Part shown: one piece after another, positions 51,743 to 61,465 of the stretch
Position numbering within the stretch: the stretch's first letter is position 1
How the letters are laid out: every line of letters starts with the position of its first letter
Assembly (NCBI GenBank): GCA_002420115.1
Contig: DIHK01000066.1
Coordinates: forward strand, 252,461-316,460
Source: Nitrospira sp. UBA5698
GTDB lineage: Bacteria > Nitrospirota > Nitrospiria > Nitrospirales > Nitrospiraceae
Direction of reading: 5' to 3'
DNA length: 64,000 bases
Translations under genes and position numbers: made by a program
The notes under the pieces: model-generated
Database searches by the model: none
Told to the model about the DNA's origin: nothing
Seen by the model: only the letters and a program-made list of their open reading frames with translations

Positions 51743-52186
51743 CTATGCGGATCTGTATTTATCCAAGAGGGCGACAGCACAGCCATATTCTTGGGCGACA
51801 ATGCGCAAATGTTCATCAGCTGTAATTAGAGTGTGGCCATTCACAATTGCCGCTTCGGCAATGAGCGCATCTTCAAAGTTATTTCGCTTCTTGTTATTAA
51901 GCGAATCCAGGCGCTCCTTTAACTGTGTGTGCAGGGCTCTGTTTCCGAGCTTGCAGGAGCCAAGCCTAGAGGTCCCCAAGACAGTTGACTCTGTCGGAAC
52001 TGTGCTGTCGATAAGAGAATCAAGCCGATTGAGTAATTGGTGCTTTCGTGTAGGGTCAGGAGTTTTGCTTAATTCGTCCCGCTGGATATGCGTTGCAACG
52101 AAATGGGTGTTTTGGGGGAAATTCTCGGTGCTCAAAGTTCCATCAATCAGCCAGTTGATGATATTGGTATCGACCATGTACTTCAT
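51743..52186 (-). CDS. PIN-domain protein
   Basis: The 147-residue protein has PIN acidic residues: YMVDTNIINWLIDG (Asp), THIQRDELSK (Glu), FEDALIAEAAIVNG (Asp) and TLITADEHL (Asp). Such Mg-dependent ribonucleases are the toxins of VapBC systems. No antitoxin-like gene is seen on either side, so it is either an orphan or part of an unusual pair. ATG 52186 is preferred over the longer frame. Confidence 0.75.
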   Translation of the reverse strand: MKYMVDTNIINWLIDGTLSTENFPQNTHFVATHIQRDELSKTPDPTRKHQLLNRLDSLIDSTVPTESTVLGTSRLGSCKLGNRALHTQLKERLDSLNNKKRNNFEDALIAEAAIVNGHTLITADEHLRIVAQEYGCAVALLDKYRSA

Positions 52187-52337
52187 CTGAAGCGGGCCCC
52201 ACATATAGACCGTCCCACTATCAAACTGTTTCTTCTGATTGAGAATATACGCTGTATTGTAAACGAATAGCATATTCCTATTGCAAGGTCGCGTTTACTT
52301 TCCTTGCTATCGCTCTGTAGACTGCACGTATTCTACG

Positions 52338-54113
52338 ATGAGCACTGAGAACCAGATTCCTACCACAACGGCTGAGACAGTTTCGACCAATCCGGTTGAT
52401 CGAGTCATCCAATATCATGTTCAGACCAAGCACCACTTCAATCGATATTCCCGTTCACTCGGGTACCTCGATTGGGCCAATCAACCTGATTCATTTCGGC
52501 GGTTCGATGGGGCTCAACTCATTCCTCTTCCATTGCTCAAGCCTGACGAGGAGCCGTTATCGCCGACGTATAACGCGATGTACGAACGAACCGATGTTCC
52601 CTGTCAGCCTGTGAGCCTGAAAACCTTATCCCGTTTCTTTGAGTTTGCTCTTGCCTTGTCGGCCTGGAAGAAGGCCGGCGAATCGGAGTGGGCGCTTCGG
52701 AGTAATCCGTCGTCCGGCAATTTGCATCCAACGGAAGGTTATGTGGTTTTGCCGCAGATCCATGGGCTCGATCTGGCAGCGGGGCTGTATCACTACGCAC
52801 CCAAAGAGCATGGAATGGAACAGAGAGCCGATTTCCAAGCCGATCCTCTGGCTCGACTCATGGCTGCCTTTCCTCACAATGCCGTTCTCTTCGGGCTGAC
52901 CTCCGTTCATTGGCGGGAAGCCTGGAAGTATGGTGAACGGGCGTTTCGCTACTGCAATCATGATGTCGGACATGCAATCGGTACTGCCAGGGTCGCGGCG
53001 GCGACGCTTGGTTGGGATATGGTGCTGCTGGATGGGGTGGATCAGGATACGGTGGCGATGCTGCTCGGGACAGATCGTAAGGAAGACTTTGGAGAGGCTG
53101 AGCTGGAGCATCCGGACTGTCTGGCGGTGATCTGGCCATCTCAACACGTGAAACGTCAAGGAGTGGAGGTGCCGCTGTTTCTTGATGCGGCGATTGTGAA
53201 GGAAGTGGCCGCTGGAACATGGCATGGGAAGGCGAATCGATTAAGCCAAGAGCATAGCGTGCATTGGGACATCATCGACGATGCAGCCGAAGCTTCATGG
53301 AAGCAGCAGACTCCTACCCCAGCGATTGATCTTCAGGGGCAGTTCTCGTCCCTATCCGATGCGCTTCGCGCTTCACGAACGACGAGTGACGCCGGTCCGA
53401 CGGCCGGTCAGATCATTCGCCAGCGCCGCAGCGCTGTGTCGTTTGACGGCAAGACGTCGATAGCTGCTTCATCATTCTTTCAGATGATGCAGCGGGTCAT
53501 GCCGTTGGCTGAATGTTCGCAGTTGAAACGGCCGGTGCCGTGGGATGCCTGGCCCTATGATCCGGTCATTCATCTGTTGATATTTGTCCATCGTGTGGAT
53601 GGGCTCACGTCCGGGCTGTATTGTCTTGTGCGGGATGGCAGGAAAGTATCATTTGTTCAACAAGCCATGAATCCCGAGCTGATCTGGTCTCGCGTACCAG
53701 GTTGTCCAACAGATCTGCCTTTCTATGGGTTGCTTGAAGGCGATGCCAGAAAACTGGCTGTGCAGGTCAGTTGCCATCAGGACATCGCAGGGGACAGCGC
53801 CTTCTCCTTCGGCATGGTGGCTGAGTTTGAGGGGACCTTGCGGGAGCGCGGTGCCTGGTGGTATCCACGCCTATTTTGGGAGGCAGGTTTGCTCGGGCAG
53901 GTCATGTATTTGGAAGCGGAAGCCGCCGGGGTACGGGCGACGGGAATCGGCTGCTTCTTTGATGATCCAGTTCATGAGATCGTTGGGATCCAAAGTTTAG
54001 CCATGCAGTCGGTGTATCATTTCACGGTCGGTGGTCCCGTGGAAGATCAACGATTGCAGGTGTTGCCGCCGTACGGACATCTCGTGCGTGAAGAAGTAAA
54101 AAGTGAGACGTGA
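52338..54113 (+). CDS. SagB-type dehydrogenase with two nitroreductase domains
   Basis: The 591-residue protein begins at ATG 52338 and has two flavin-binding nitroreductase-like halves. The first has WALRSNPSSGNLHPTEGYVV and FRYCNHDVGHAIGTARVAAA; the second has RQRRSAVSFDGKTSIAASSF, FSFGMVAEFEG and EAGLLGQVMYLEAEAAG followed by ATGIGCFFDDPVH. SagB-type proteins oxidise azolines in peptide natural products, yet doubled forms occur in many bacteria with no such cluster. No precursor peptide or cyclodehydratase lies nearby. It is followed after 19 bases by a gene of unknown function. Confidence 0.85.
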   Translation: MSTENQIPTTTAETVSTNPVDRVIQYHVQTKHHFNRYSRSLGYLDWANQPDSFRRFDGAQLIPLPLLKPDEEPLSPTYNAMYERTDVPCQPVSLKTLSRFFEFALALSAWKKAGESEWALRSNPSSGNLHPTEGYVVLPQIHGLDLAAGLYHYAPKEHGMEQRADFQADPLARLMAAFPHNAVLFGLTSVHWREAWKYGERAFRYCNHDVGHAIGTARVAAATLGWDMVLLDGVDQDTVAMLLGTDRKEDFGEAELEHPDCLAVIWPSQHVKRQGVEVPLFLDAAIVKEVAAGTWHGKANRLSQEHSVHWDIIDDAAEASWKQQTPTPAIDLQGQFSSLSDALRASRTTSDAGPTAGQIIRQRRSAVSFDGKTSIAASSFFQMMQRVMPLAECSQLKRPVPWDAWPYDPVIHLLIFVHRVDGLTSGLYCLVRDGRKVSFVQQAMNPELIWSRVPGCPTDLPFYGLLEGDARKLAVQVSCHQDIAGDSAFSFGMVAEFEGTLRERGAWWYPRLFWEAGLLGQVMYLEAEAAGVRATGIGCFFDDPVHEIVGIQSLAMQSVYHFTVGGPVEDQRLQVLPPYGHLVREEVKSET

Positions 54114-54132
54114 AACGTAAGAGGTACGGACG

Positions 54133-54981
54133 ATGTTCAAGATCAAGAGGAAGGTTGAGAAGCCAAAACGAACGGTGCTCTACAACATCGTGGAAGACTA
54201 TTCAGAGTTTGATGCGCCGGGCAACGTGACGGTCTGTGCTATGACGGAGCAGGAGGACCTTCCGATCCATGCCAAGATCCTGTCCGAGAGCTATGATGTT
54301 CCACTTGAAACGATGATCATGTTACTGACGACCGGTGGAACGTATGTGTACCCAGACATCGGAGGCATCCTCACGCGAGGATTATTTGCCTGCCGGATCG
54401 ATCCGACGAGGGAGGGGATCAAATATACGTGGACTTTGGATGTCGTGCAGTTTGCCGAAGCCGAGTACATGGTTCGATCCAGGGCGCTTTCCCTCGTCGA
54501 GGCGGCCTGGGAGGTCCTTGGGAAGGCGCTGCCCGGTGAGTTACAAGCCAAACTTCAGCAGAAAAATTTGGGATTGGATTACCGAACGTTGGATCGCGCC
54601 GTCGCCAAAGGTGGTGACATCAAGTATATCGATTTTCGAAAGGACTGGTCACCGCACTTTAAGCGGCTCTGTATCATGCCGGATGGACGACTGGTTGAGA
54701 CCGGGGGGATTCAAGAATTTGCTCAGCTGCATGGCATTCCCGTCGCTCAGGCCCAAGTTCTGATTCAGCAGGGTGGGACGCTTGAGGTGGATGGTGAAGT
54801 GTTGGCCTGCCAGATTGTAAACGGTCAACCGGCCGTGGCGCGGTTTAGTGCGATGAATTATGCGAAGGCAAAGGCCTTGGTCTCCTCGAAGGGCGTACAC
54901 TTGATGGACGCTCTCAGTGAGATTGGATATGCGGATTCGGCGATGATGCGAGGCTTAGCGCGAAAAACGCTGCCTGCATGA
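54133..54981 (+). CDS. protein of unknown function next to SagB-type gene
   Basis: The 282-residue protein has no signal peptide or membrane helix. Visible features are YNIVEDYSEFDAPGNVTVCA, LTTGGTYVYPDIGGILTRGL and IKYIDFRKDWSPHFKRLCIM. I do not recognise a family. It follows the SagB-type gene after a 19-base gap and is probably co-transcribed, which makes it a candidate partner of that oxidoreductase. Confidence 0.6.
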   Translation: MFKIKRKVEKPKRTVLYNIVEDYSEFDAPGNVTVCAMTEQEDLPIHAKILSESYDVPLETMIMLLTTGGTYVYPDIGGILTRGLFACRIDPTREGIKYTWTLDVVQFAEAEYMVRSRALSLVEAAWEVLGKALPGELQAKLQQKNLGLDYRTLDRAVAKGGDIKYIDFRKDWSPHFKRLCIMPDGRLVETGGIQEFAQLHGIPVAQAQVLIQQGGTLEVDGEVLACQIVNGQPAVARFSAMNYAKAKALVSSKGVHLMDALSEIGYADSAMMRGLARKTLPA

Positions 54982-55002
54982 TTCTGATGAACGTGGGTGA
55001 GT

Positions 55003-55545
55003 CTATTCTCGCGGGAGCTCCTGTCTATAAACGCTAGTGGTGTTATTGAAGCGCTGTTGACCGAAAATCGGTGTCACCCATCTAGCTAGCCAGGGTTCTA
55101 TTGAAGTTGTTGCAGGTTGCTTCTCAGCAGCGTACGCACCGAGGCCAGCGCCGAGGACATTGCATATCACATCCGTCATAGAGGAGATACGGTTGTGGCA
55201 GAAGACTTGGAAAAGTTCGGCTGAGAGTGAAACGCCCCCCGCGATGGCGATCGTCATAGCAAGGCTCCAACCAGAGCGTGTATTCCTATTCAGTTGGTAA
55301 TAAAGAAGGTATCCGAACACCACGAACCATAGCGTATTGCCAATGACGTCTATGATCTTGTTCCAGGATAGAGAGAAATCATGAAAGGGAATCCAGCGGA
55401 TCTGTCCCCAGTGTGGGTGCCCGACAAAATTGCTCAATGGGAAGAGAGGCGCAATTGCTAAGATAATGAGTAAGATCCAAATGGTCCTGGTCATCAGCCG
55501 CGATCGTGTGTGGAACGTGTTTGGAGAGGACGTCTCAATATCCAT
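55003..55545 (-). CDS. VanZ-family membrane protein
   Basis: The protein of about 180 residues has four membrane helices and the VanZ pattern: WGQIRWIPFHDF, NTLWFVVFGYLLYYQ, LSAELFQVFCHNR and SMTDVICNVLGAGLGAYA. VanZ-like proteins affect glycopeptide tolerance or occur with polysaccharide export. The start at Met 55545 is uncertain; other starts at 55593 and 55494 are possible. Confidence 0.8.
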   Translation of the reverse strand: MDIETSSPNTFHTRSRLMTRTIWILLIILAIAPLFPLSNFVGHPHWGQIRWIPFHDFSLSWNKIIDVIGNTLWFVVFGYLLYYQLNRNTRSGWSLAMTIAIAGGVSLSAELFQVFCHNRISSMTDVICNVLGAGLGAYAAEKQPATTSIEPWLARWVTPIFGQQRFNNTTSVYRQELPRE

Positions 55546-55720
55546 AGGCCATCGCCGCAGATTCTGACGGATCAGACCGCTATTCAGAGTCACAAGTATA
55601 CACGGTGAGTAAGATCGTCGGGCATGGAAGGAATATGTTCAGCTTACAACGGAACTGGCAGGATATCGAATCATGAAGAAAATCAGTGATCGTAAATGAC
55701 GGGAGAGAGCCTATGGTGGA

Positions 55721-56083
55721 TTAGGCGGCCAGTTCCTCTTTCACGGCATCAAGCAGTTTGTTGATATCGAAGGGCTTTTCAAATGCCTGGCGAGCCCCAA
55801 AAAGCTTGGCCACACTGAGGAAGTTGTGGTCGCCCTGGGCTCCTGTAATGGCAATCACTTTGGCGTCAAGGTATTCGCGGGTGAGCTGAAGTGTGGCCTC
55901 AAGACCGTCCGTCTCCGGCATCAGAAGGTCCATAATGACAAGGTCGACGTGTTCCTTCTGGTAGAGGGTGAGTCCCTTGCGGCCATCCTCTGCTTCAAGC
56001 ACACGGTGCCCTGCTTTTTCCAGAACGCCTTTGAGCAACCCTCTGATTGATTGCTCATCATCGATGACTAAGATAGTGGCCAT
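55721..56083 (-). CDS. single-domain response regulator (CheY-like)
   Basis: The 120-residue protein has the receiver signature: ILVIDDEQSIRGLLKGVLEK, HVDLVIMDLLMPETDGLEAT (phosphorylated Asp), VIAITGAQGDHNFLS, and a later KPFD block. No output domain is present, so it signals through protein contact. No kinase is adjacent. Confidence 0.92.
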   Translation of the reverse strand: MATILVIDDEQSIRGLLKGVLEKAGHRVLEAEDGRKGLTLYQKEHVDLVIMDLLMPETDGLEATLQLTREYLDAKVIAITGAQGDHNFLSVAKLFGARQAFEKPFDINKLLDAVKEELAA

Positions 56084-56412
56084 TGGTGCTCGCGTTATTA
56101 ATGAATGGATCTTACCTGGGGGGCGTGAGACTGTCTAGAAATAAAACGATACTAGGCAATAGGTGCGAATGGGATTAGGTGATAGAGGGCCAATCAGTTC
56201 AGTAGTCTCCCTCTCCTGATCCGGGAACGGAGATGTCGTTAGGGTATCGACATTCGATTTCGTAGTCATTCTCTGGCGAGCTTGCCGCAGATTTCAGCCA
56301 TCAGTCCGCTGAAATAATTGGTTGACCGAGCTTTTATTTTTTGTTACAAGCCTGCTCTGCTTTGAATCTGCGATTGTTCAACTTTTGGACATCTAGGTAG
56401 GAAGGTGCGTCT
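56084..56412. other. divergent intergenic region, no gene recognised
   Basis: About 330 bases lie between the receiver gene and the M15-like gene. A TTGACC hexamer at about 56321 could be a -35 for the latter, followed by an AT-rich run, but I see no clear -10. No other feature was found. Confidence 0.3.
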
Positions 56413-56991
56413 GTGAATAGAGCCGATCAGTCTACATGGGCTTGGACCCGTCGAGCGTTTCTTCAGGTTTCTCTGGTCGGGACTCTCTTGCTAAGTGGGC
56501 GGTTAGTCGGTCCGCAGCCCGTTCAAGCTCGTGAGCTTCCCGAAGGCAGGTTGACATTAGTGAACATCTGGACCGATGAGCGCTTGGAAGTGACCTATCG
56601 AGACGACTCCGGTACCTATGATCTTGCGGCCCTTGATGATGTAAATTATCTTCTCCGCTGCCACAAGACTGGGGAGATCGGTGCGATTGATGTGCGGGTA
56701 CTGGAGCATGTCAACCTGGTACAGAAAAAGCTGGGCACGCAGCAAGAAATCCATATCATCTCTGGATTTCGGTCTCCGGAGTACAACGATCTCTTGGTGC
56801 GAACAGGGCAGCAAGCCGCCAGAAACAGCTTGCATGTGCAGGGGCAGGCTATCGATCTCAGTATTCCCGGTATCCCGCTGAAGAAGCTCCGCGAGGCTGC
56901 ACTCGAATTGAAGTATGGTGGGGTCGGTTCATATAGAAATTCAACCTATGTGCATTTAGACTCGGGGCCCTTCCGGTCCTGGTATCATTAG
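56413..56991 (+). CDS. Tat-exported YcbK/DUF882 M15-like peptidase
   Basis: The 192-residue protein starts at GTG 56413 and has a twin-arginine-type signal (TRRAFLQVSLVGTLLL). The peptidase part shows VQKKLGTQQEIHIISGFRSP, NSLHVQGQAIDLSI (H-x3-Q-A-x-D type) and GVGSYRNSTYVHLDSGPFRS (HxD), the zinc ligands of M15-type peptidoglycan peptidases such as YcbK. Role in cell-wall modification is expected. A terminator hairpin follows. Confidence 0.88.
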   Translation: MNRADQSTWAWTRRAFLQVSLVGTLLLSGRLVGPQPVQARELPEGRLTLVNIWTDERLEVTYRDDSGTYDLAALDDVNYLLRCHKTGEIGAIDVRVLEHVNLVQKKLGTQQEIHIISGFRSPEYNDLLVRTGQQAARNSLHVQGQAIDLSIPGIPLKKLREAALELKYGGVGSYRNSTYVHLDSGPFRSWYH

Positions 56992-57011
56992 CACCCCAAA
57001 CTTTCACTGAG

Positions 57012-57041
57012 GGTGGCACTCTCTCCTGGGGGTGCCACCTT
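57012..57041 (+). terminator. terminator-like hairpin after the YcbK-type gene
   Basis: GGTGGCAC (57012-57019) pairs perfectly with GTGCCACC (57032-57039), followed by a pyrimidine-rich TTCTGTCCTGTATTT tail. It lies about 20 bases past the peptidase stop. Confidence 0.7.
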
Positions 57042-57057
57042 CTGTCCTGTATTTATT

Positions 57058-57079
57058 GCGGATCCCTCCAGGGATCCGC
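57058..57079. other. perfect palindrome GCGGATCCCT-CC-AGGGATCCGC
   Basis: Two 10-base arms are separated by only two bases. It may extend the terminator at 57012 or serve the convergent glgB as a second terminator. No other function is evident. Confidence 0.45.
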
Positions 57080-57247
57080 GGCTTTCTGCTCCCACTGAAG
57101 AATCCCCCATAGGTATCGTTCAAAGATTGTCGCCGAGGAAATATTTACTTGGGCGAGATGATGTCGAAGATCTGAACGGACCCGCGATCGCGAAGGTGCA
57201 GACTTTTTTCTGGATATCAAAGAGGTACAGCCTTTGACGGTGGTTTC

Positions 57248-59458
57248 CTACCCATGCCGCTTTAGCCAAAGAGCGGAGAGGGGAGGGAGCGTCATCGTCA
57301 GGGAGTAGGGGAACCCATGGCTCGGAATCTCCTCAGCATGCAGTCCTCCACCGTTTCCGAGATTGCTACCGCCGTAGGCGATGCCATCGGTATTGAGTAG
57401 TTCCCGATACCATCCCGCCTCTGGGACTCCGATGCGATAGCCATGCCGGGGTACGGGAGTGAAGTTGCACACACAGACGATTGCCTCACCCGTCTTTCTG
57501 GCCTTACGGAGGTAGGCGATGACGGAGTTGTTGGAGTCGCTGAAGTCAATCCACTGAAATCCATCCCAATCAAAGTCGATCTCGTGTAATGCAGATTCTT
57601 GGCGATAGAGTTGATTCAGGTCGTGGGTAAGACGTTGTAACCTGCGATGAGGCTCATGCTCGCAGAGATGCCAATCGAGGCTGGTGTCATGGTTCCATTC
57701 CTGCCACTGTCCGAACTCGCTGCCCATGAACAACATCTTTTTCCCGGGATGGCTGTACATGTATCCGTAGAGTAGCCGGAGATTGGCAAAGCGTTGCCAC
57801 ACATCGCCAGGCATCTTGTCGAGCAACGTTCGTTTGCCGTAGACCACTTCGTCATGAGAGAGAGCAAGGATAAAATTCTCACTGAAGGCGTAGAGCAAGC
57901 CAAACGTGATTTGATTCTGATGGAACCGCCTATAGACGGGGTCGTACTGGAAGAACGCTAACATGTCGTGCATCCATCCCATGTTCCACTTGAAGGTAAA
58001 CCCGAGTCCTCCCATATAGGTTGGACGCGAGACGCCTGGCCACGATGTTGATTCTTCTGCAATGGTGATGGTCCCGGGAAATTCTTGGTGGACGAGAATG
58101 TTGAGTTCTTTGAGCAGCGAGACTGCGCCAAGGTTCTCCTTTCCGCCGAACTCATTAGGAATCCACTCACCATCCTTTCGTCCATAGTCGAGGTAGAGCA
58201 TGGACGCCACGGCATCGACGCGTAATCCGTCGATGTGATACTTGTCCAGCCAGAAGAGGGCGCTGTTCAGGAGAAACGTCCGCACCTCCACACGGTCGTA
58301 GTTGAAGATCCGGCTATGCCAATCGGGGTGGTACCCCAAGCGTGGGTCGGCATGGTCGTAGAGATGTGTCCCATCAAAAAGCGCCAATCCATGAGGGTCA
58401 TCCGGAAAGTGCGCCGGCGCCCAGTCAATGATGACGCCAAGCCCGGCTTGGTGAGCTCTATCCACGAATGCCATAAATCCCTGTGGTTCGCCATATCGAC
58501 TGGTGGCAGCAAAATACCCGGTTGATTGATAGCCCCATGATCCGTCGAAGGGGTGTTCCGTGATCGGGAGCAGCTCCAGATGTGTATAGCCGAGATCCTT
58601 AGCATAGGGGATGAGCTTCTCCGCTAATTCGTGGTATGTCAGCCACCGATTGTTCTCTTCCGGCACCCGCATCCACGATCCCAAATGGACTTCATAAATC
58701 GAAAGTGGAGTCGTAAGAGGATCTCTCGTCGATCGCATCGTCATCCAGGTTTCATCCTGCCACCTGTAACTGGACAGATCGCGCACCACTGAGGCTGTCC
58801 GTGGGCGAAGCTCGCTGGCGAAGGCATAGGGGTCGGCTTTGAGCAGGAGAGCGCTGTGTTCCCTAGATCGAATCTCGTATTTGTACAGGGTCCCTTCCTC
58901 GAGATCGGGAATAAAGAGTTCCCAGACTCCGGTCGCTCCACGGTTTGCCATGGGGTGGAGGAGTCCATTCCAGTCATTAAAGTCCCCGATGACACTGACA
59001 CGGGTGGCATTCGGAGCCCAGACCACGAAGTGTACACCGCAGACGCCTGCGATGGTGCGGATATGGGCACCGAAATGTTCGTAGGCTTTGAGCAATGTTC
59101 CTTCGGCAAACAGGTGCAGGTCGAAATCCGTCAACAGCGGAGAAACGGCATAGGGATCGGATATCTCCGTGACAGCACCGTCGAGGTGTGTGATGCGAAG
59201 TCGGTATGTGGGTATGGAGGTGGTGTCTGGAAGCAGCGTCTCGTAGAGACCCTCTTCGTAAATGCGTGTCATGCGCCATAAGACGGAATTCGAGAGGAGT
59301 GCAACGTCCTTGACGCCTGGTTGCCAAGCTCGGAGCGCAAGATGGGGGCGATCGTTGAGCAAGATGATGTGGGGGCCAAGCACCGAGTGCGGATCCCAAT
59401 GTGTCCCAGCTCTAAGCCGATCGACATCGTCCTGTTGAACGGTTGGCTCGTTTGACAT
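57248..59458 (-). CDS. glgB: 1,4-alpha-glucan branching enzyme
   Basis: The 736-residue enzyme makes alpha-1,6 branches in glycogen. It has an N-terminal CBM48 region (FVVWAPNATRVSVIGDFNDW) and a GH13 catalytic core with YTHLELLPITEHPFDGSWGY, DGLRVDAVASMLYLDYGR (nucleophile Asp), IAEESTSWPGVS (Glu) and LSHDEVVYGK (Asp). The length is normal. No other glycogen genes are adjacent in the window, so it stands alone here. Confidence 0.97.
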   Translation of the reverse strand: MSNEPTVQQDDVDRLRAGTHWDPHSVLGPHIILLNDRPHLALRAWQPGVKDVALLSNSVLWRMTRIYEEGLYETLLPDTTSIPTYRLRITHLDGAVTEISDPYAVSPLLTDFDLHLFAEGTLLKAYEHFGAHIRTIAGVCGVHFVVWAPNATRVSVIGDFNDWNGLLHPMANRGATGVWELFIPDLEEGTLYKYEIRSREHSALLLKADPYAFASELRPRTASVVRDLSSYRWQDETWMTMRSTRDPLTTPLSIYEVHLGSWMRVPEENNRWLTYHELAEKLIPYAKDLGYTHLELLPITEHPFDGSWGYQSTGYFAATSRYGEPQGFMAFVDRAHQAGLGVIIDWAPAHFPDDPHGLALFDGTHLYDHADPRLGYHPDWHSRIFNYDRVEVRTFLLNSALFWLDKYHIDGLRVDAVASMLYLDYGRKDGEWIPNEFGGKENLGAVSLLKELNILVHQEFPGTITIAEESTSWPGVSRPTYMGGLGFTFKWNMGWMHDMLAFFQYDPVYRRFHQNQITFGLLYAFSENFILALSHDEVVYGKRTLLDKMPGDVWQRFANLRLLYGYMYSHPGKKMLFMGSEFGQWQEWNHDTSLDWHLCEHEPHRRLQRLTHDLNQLYRQESALHEIDFDWDGFQWIDFSDSNNSVIAYLRKARKTGEAIVCVCNFTPVPRHGYRIGVPEAGWYRELLNTDGIAYGGSNLGNGGGLHAEEIPSHGFPYSLTMTLPPLSALWLKRHG

Positions 59459-59923
59459 AGACCTATCCTACTGACGGCAACGCTGATTAGGAAGGAGAAA
59501 ATGCGATTCTCTGAGGCATCTGAGGCTCAGCCGTCCTGCCTGCCATTTTCGACCACATCCTTTCTGTGGCTTCGATGAATTCATTGATTCTTGATATCGC
59601 TCTATCAGCGCATGTGGAGATTGGCGACTATGCCCATTGGTTTATCAAGCAGATATCATTCCGTTCTGGTTGGCCTTGGGGGGTGCTGAGGAGGAAACGG
59701 TACCAGCATCTGGGCGAATGCCAATATCGTGATTGTGGATCTTGTGAGGAAGGTCGAATAGCAGACTCTCTTTGGGTAGATCTTCAAGTATGGCTATTCG
59801 ACCATGGTGGGATTGGTCACGCTTGGTGCAGGTTGCCGGTGGATAGTGTTTCTGTACTCGATCGACTACAGCCAATAGTCACCCGTTCGAACAAACGGAT
59901 GTGCTGAGCCAGATCGAGATGAA
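59459..59923. other. intergenic stretch, no gene recognised
   Basis: About 465 bases between glgB and the DUF4403 gene. Short open frames exist on both strands (59566-59907 plus, 59645-59875 minus), but they overlap each other and resemble no family. No repeat or RNA was recognised. Confidence 0.3.
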
Positions 59924-61465
59924 TTACGGCTTATCTGTGACGGTCAGACTAAGCGTTCCATCACTCATTGTGCGGATATGCAATGCAGTGACATCAGCAA
60001 ACACTCCGATGCCTTGGACCGACTCTACGGTTCCATGCATCGAGACGGATGGGCTGAGTGTTCGATTCAGTGTGGTGGCCAGTAGGCCTCGCACACGGTC
60101 CGTGGCTGCAGTCACTCCGAGAATGGATTCGCTGGCGATCAGGTCTCGAAACGTCGAGAAGTCGAGCCAGGTGGCCGTCTTCTGTAAGATCGTCTCTGTC
60201 TCGATGTCATAGCGGAGGCCGCCGATAGAAACCGTCTGTGTGAGGGAACTCATTTCTGGTTTTCCGACAAAATACACGTGACCGACTGCATCTCCCGAGA
60301 AATCAATTCGCACCACCACTTGGTTGCCGCCATTACCCAAGATCGCCGCATTGGTAATGACAATAAAATACCCTTTCTTTGCGACGCGTTTTCCCGTGAG
60401 TCGGTTTGAAAGGTTTTTGGAGAGTGAGGCGTAATCCAAGGGAATATCCGTGACGACGTGGAACCTCGTGGGAGTGAGCCGGTTTGCCAGTGTTGTAGGC
60501 AGTGAGCCGTAGAGCTGGGTATCGGCGGAACCGTGGAATCCGGTAGAAGTTGGTGGAGTATCAAGTGGAGGAAGGGGTGCACCTCCAGCGGGTGGTTCCG
60601 GACCGAAGAGAATGACTGGTTTTGCAGTCACGTGGATGGTGTCATCGACCATGGGGCCAACTCCCGAAAATCCACTATGGCGGACTTTGTCGATATTGAA
60701 CTGGAGCCAGGCATTTGGCTCTAACTGGATGGGGTTGCGCAGTGTATTCCATACAGTTTCCATGTGAGACTTCACTGTCAGCGTATTGAGACGGGAGACC
60801 GCACGGTTGAGTCCTCCTCGAACGAGGTCTGCTAGCCGCTGTCTGACTTCTTGTGCCACGTCAAGATCTGCGACTCGTATCTGGCATGGCTCATTGGGGC
60901 TCACGGCCACACTGGCGACCGAGGCAGACAACCCGTACGTCGGAGTCAGCTCAGTCGCGATACTCCCGTGCACGGTGGCTCTTCTCGGCCATTCGCTGCC
61001 ATCACCACAGTGAAGCGGAGGAGCGCCAATTTTATATCGAAGGGGGGACTCGACAAATACGTGGGAGCTGGACAGTTCAACCCCCTTCCACCATTCACGG
61101 AGTGCCATGCCTGACTGTGTGTCGTTAGCTTGGTGGACACCGGAAGCTGCCATCGTAAAATTATCTCGCTCTGCGTAGTATTTGTATTCAGCGCCTTTCG
61201 AATGTTTGATGAAGCTCCCCCAATGGTCGAATTTCTTTGGAATCATGCTGTCATCGTTGGCGGCAGCAAGAAACGTTGACAGGTCGACATGGACAGGAAC
61301 GCTGATACTGGATTCTTGGGCCGGTGGAGAAGGTGGGTTCGGGGTCGGCGGTAGGAGTTTCGGTGCTGGAGGATGAACAATTGGGGTATTGAGCGCGGTA
61401 CAGCTCGCCAAAGACAGAATCAAGGATAGGGCTACCAGAGGATGGTTTATCAATTTGGGAAACAT
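59924..61465 (-). CDS. DUF4403 family lipoprotein
   Basis: The 513-residue protein has a lipobox signal (SLILSLASC), a Pro-rich linker, and two DUF4403-like repeats: VPVHVDLSTFLAAANDD, YKYYAERDNFTMAASG near the start, then IPLDYASLSKNLSNRLTGKR, GNGGNQVVVRIDFSGDAVGH and VYFVGKPEMSS in the second half. DUF4403 proteins resemble bactericidal-permeability-like lipid-binding folds. A place in the outer-membrane lipid system is likely; no function is proven. Confidence 0.8.
   Translation of the reverse strand: MFPKLINHPLVALSLILSLASCTALNTPIVHPPAPKLLPPTPNPPSPPAQESSISVPVHVDLSTFLAAANDDSMIPKKFDHWGSFIKHSKGAEYKYYAERDNFTMAASGVHQANDTQSGMALREWWKGVELSSSHVFVESPLRYKIGAPPLHCGDGSEWPRRATVHGSIATELTPTYGLSASVASVAVSPNEPCQIRVADLDVAQEVRQRLADLVRGGLNRAVSRLNTLTVKSHMETVWNTLRNPIQLEPNAWLQFNIDKVRHSGFSGVGPMVDDTIHVTAKPVILFGPEPPAGGAPLPPLDTPPTSTGFHGSADTQLYGSLPTTLANRLTPTRFHVVTDIPLDYASLSKNLSNRLTGKRVAKKGYFIVITNAAILGNGGNQVVVRIDFSGDAVGHVYFVGKPEMSSLTQTVSIGGLRYDIETETILQKTATWLDFSTFRDLIASESILGVTAATDRVRGLLATTLNRTLSPSVSMHGTVESVQGIGVFADVTALHIRTMSDGTLSLTVTDKP

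Noticed and set aside
52338..54113. Thiazole/oxazole-modified peptide gene cluster
   Set aside because: No precursor peptide, cyclodehydratase or transporter adjacent; only the SagB-type oxidoreductase is present.
59566..59907. 113-codon plus-strand frame between glgB and the DUF4403 gene
   Set aside because: Composition is not protein-like, no ribosome site, and another frame overlaps on the minus strand.
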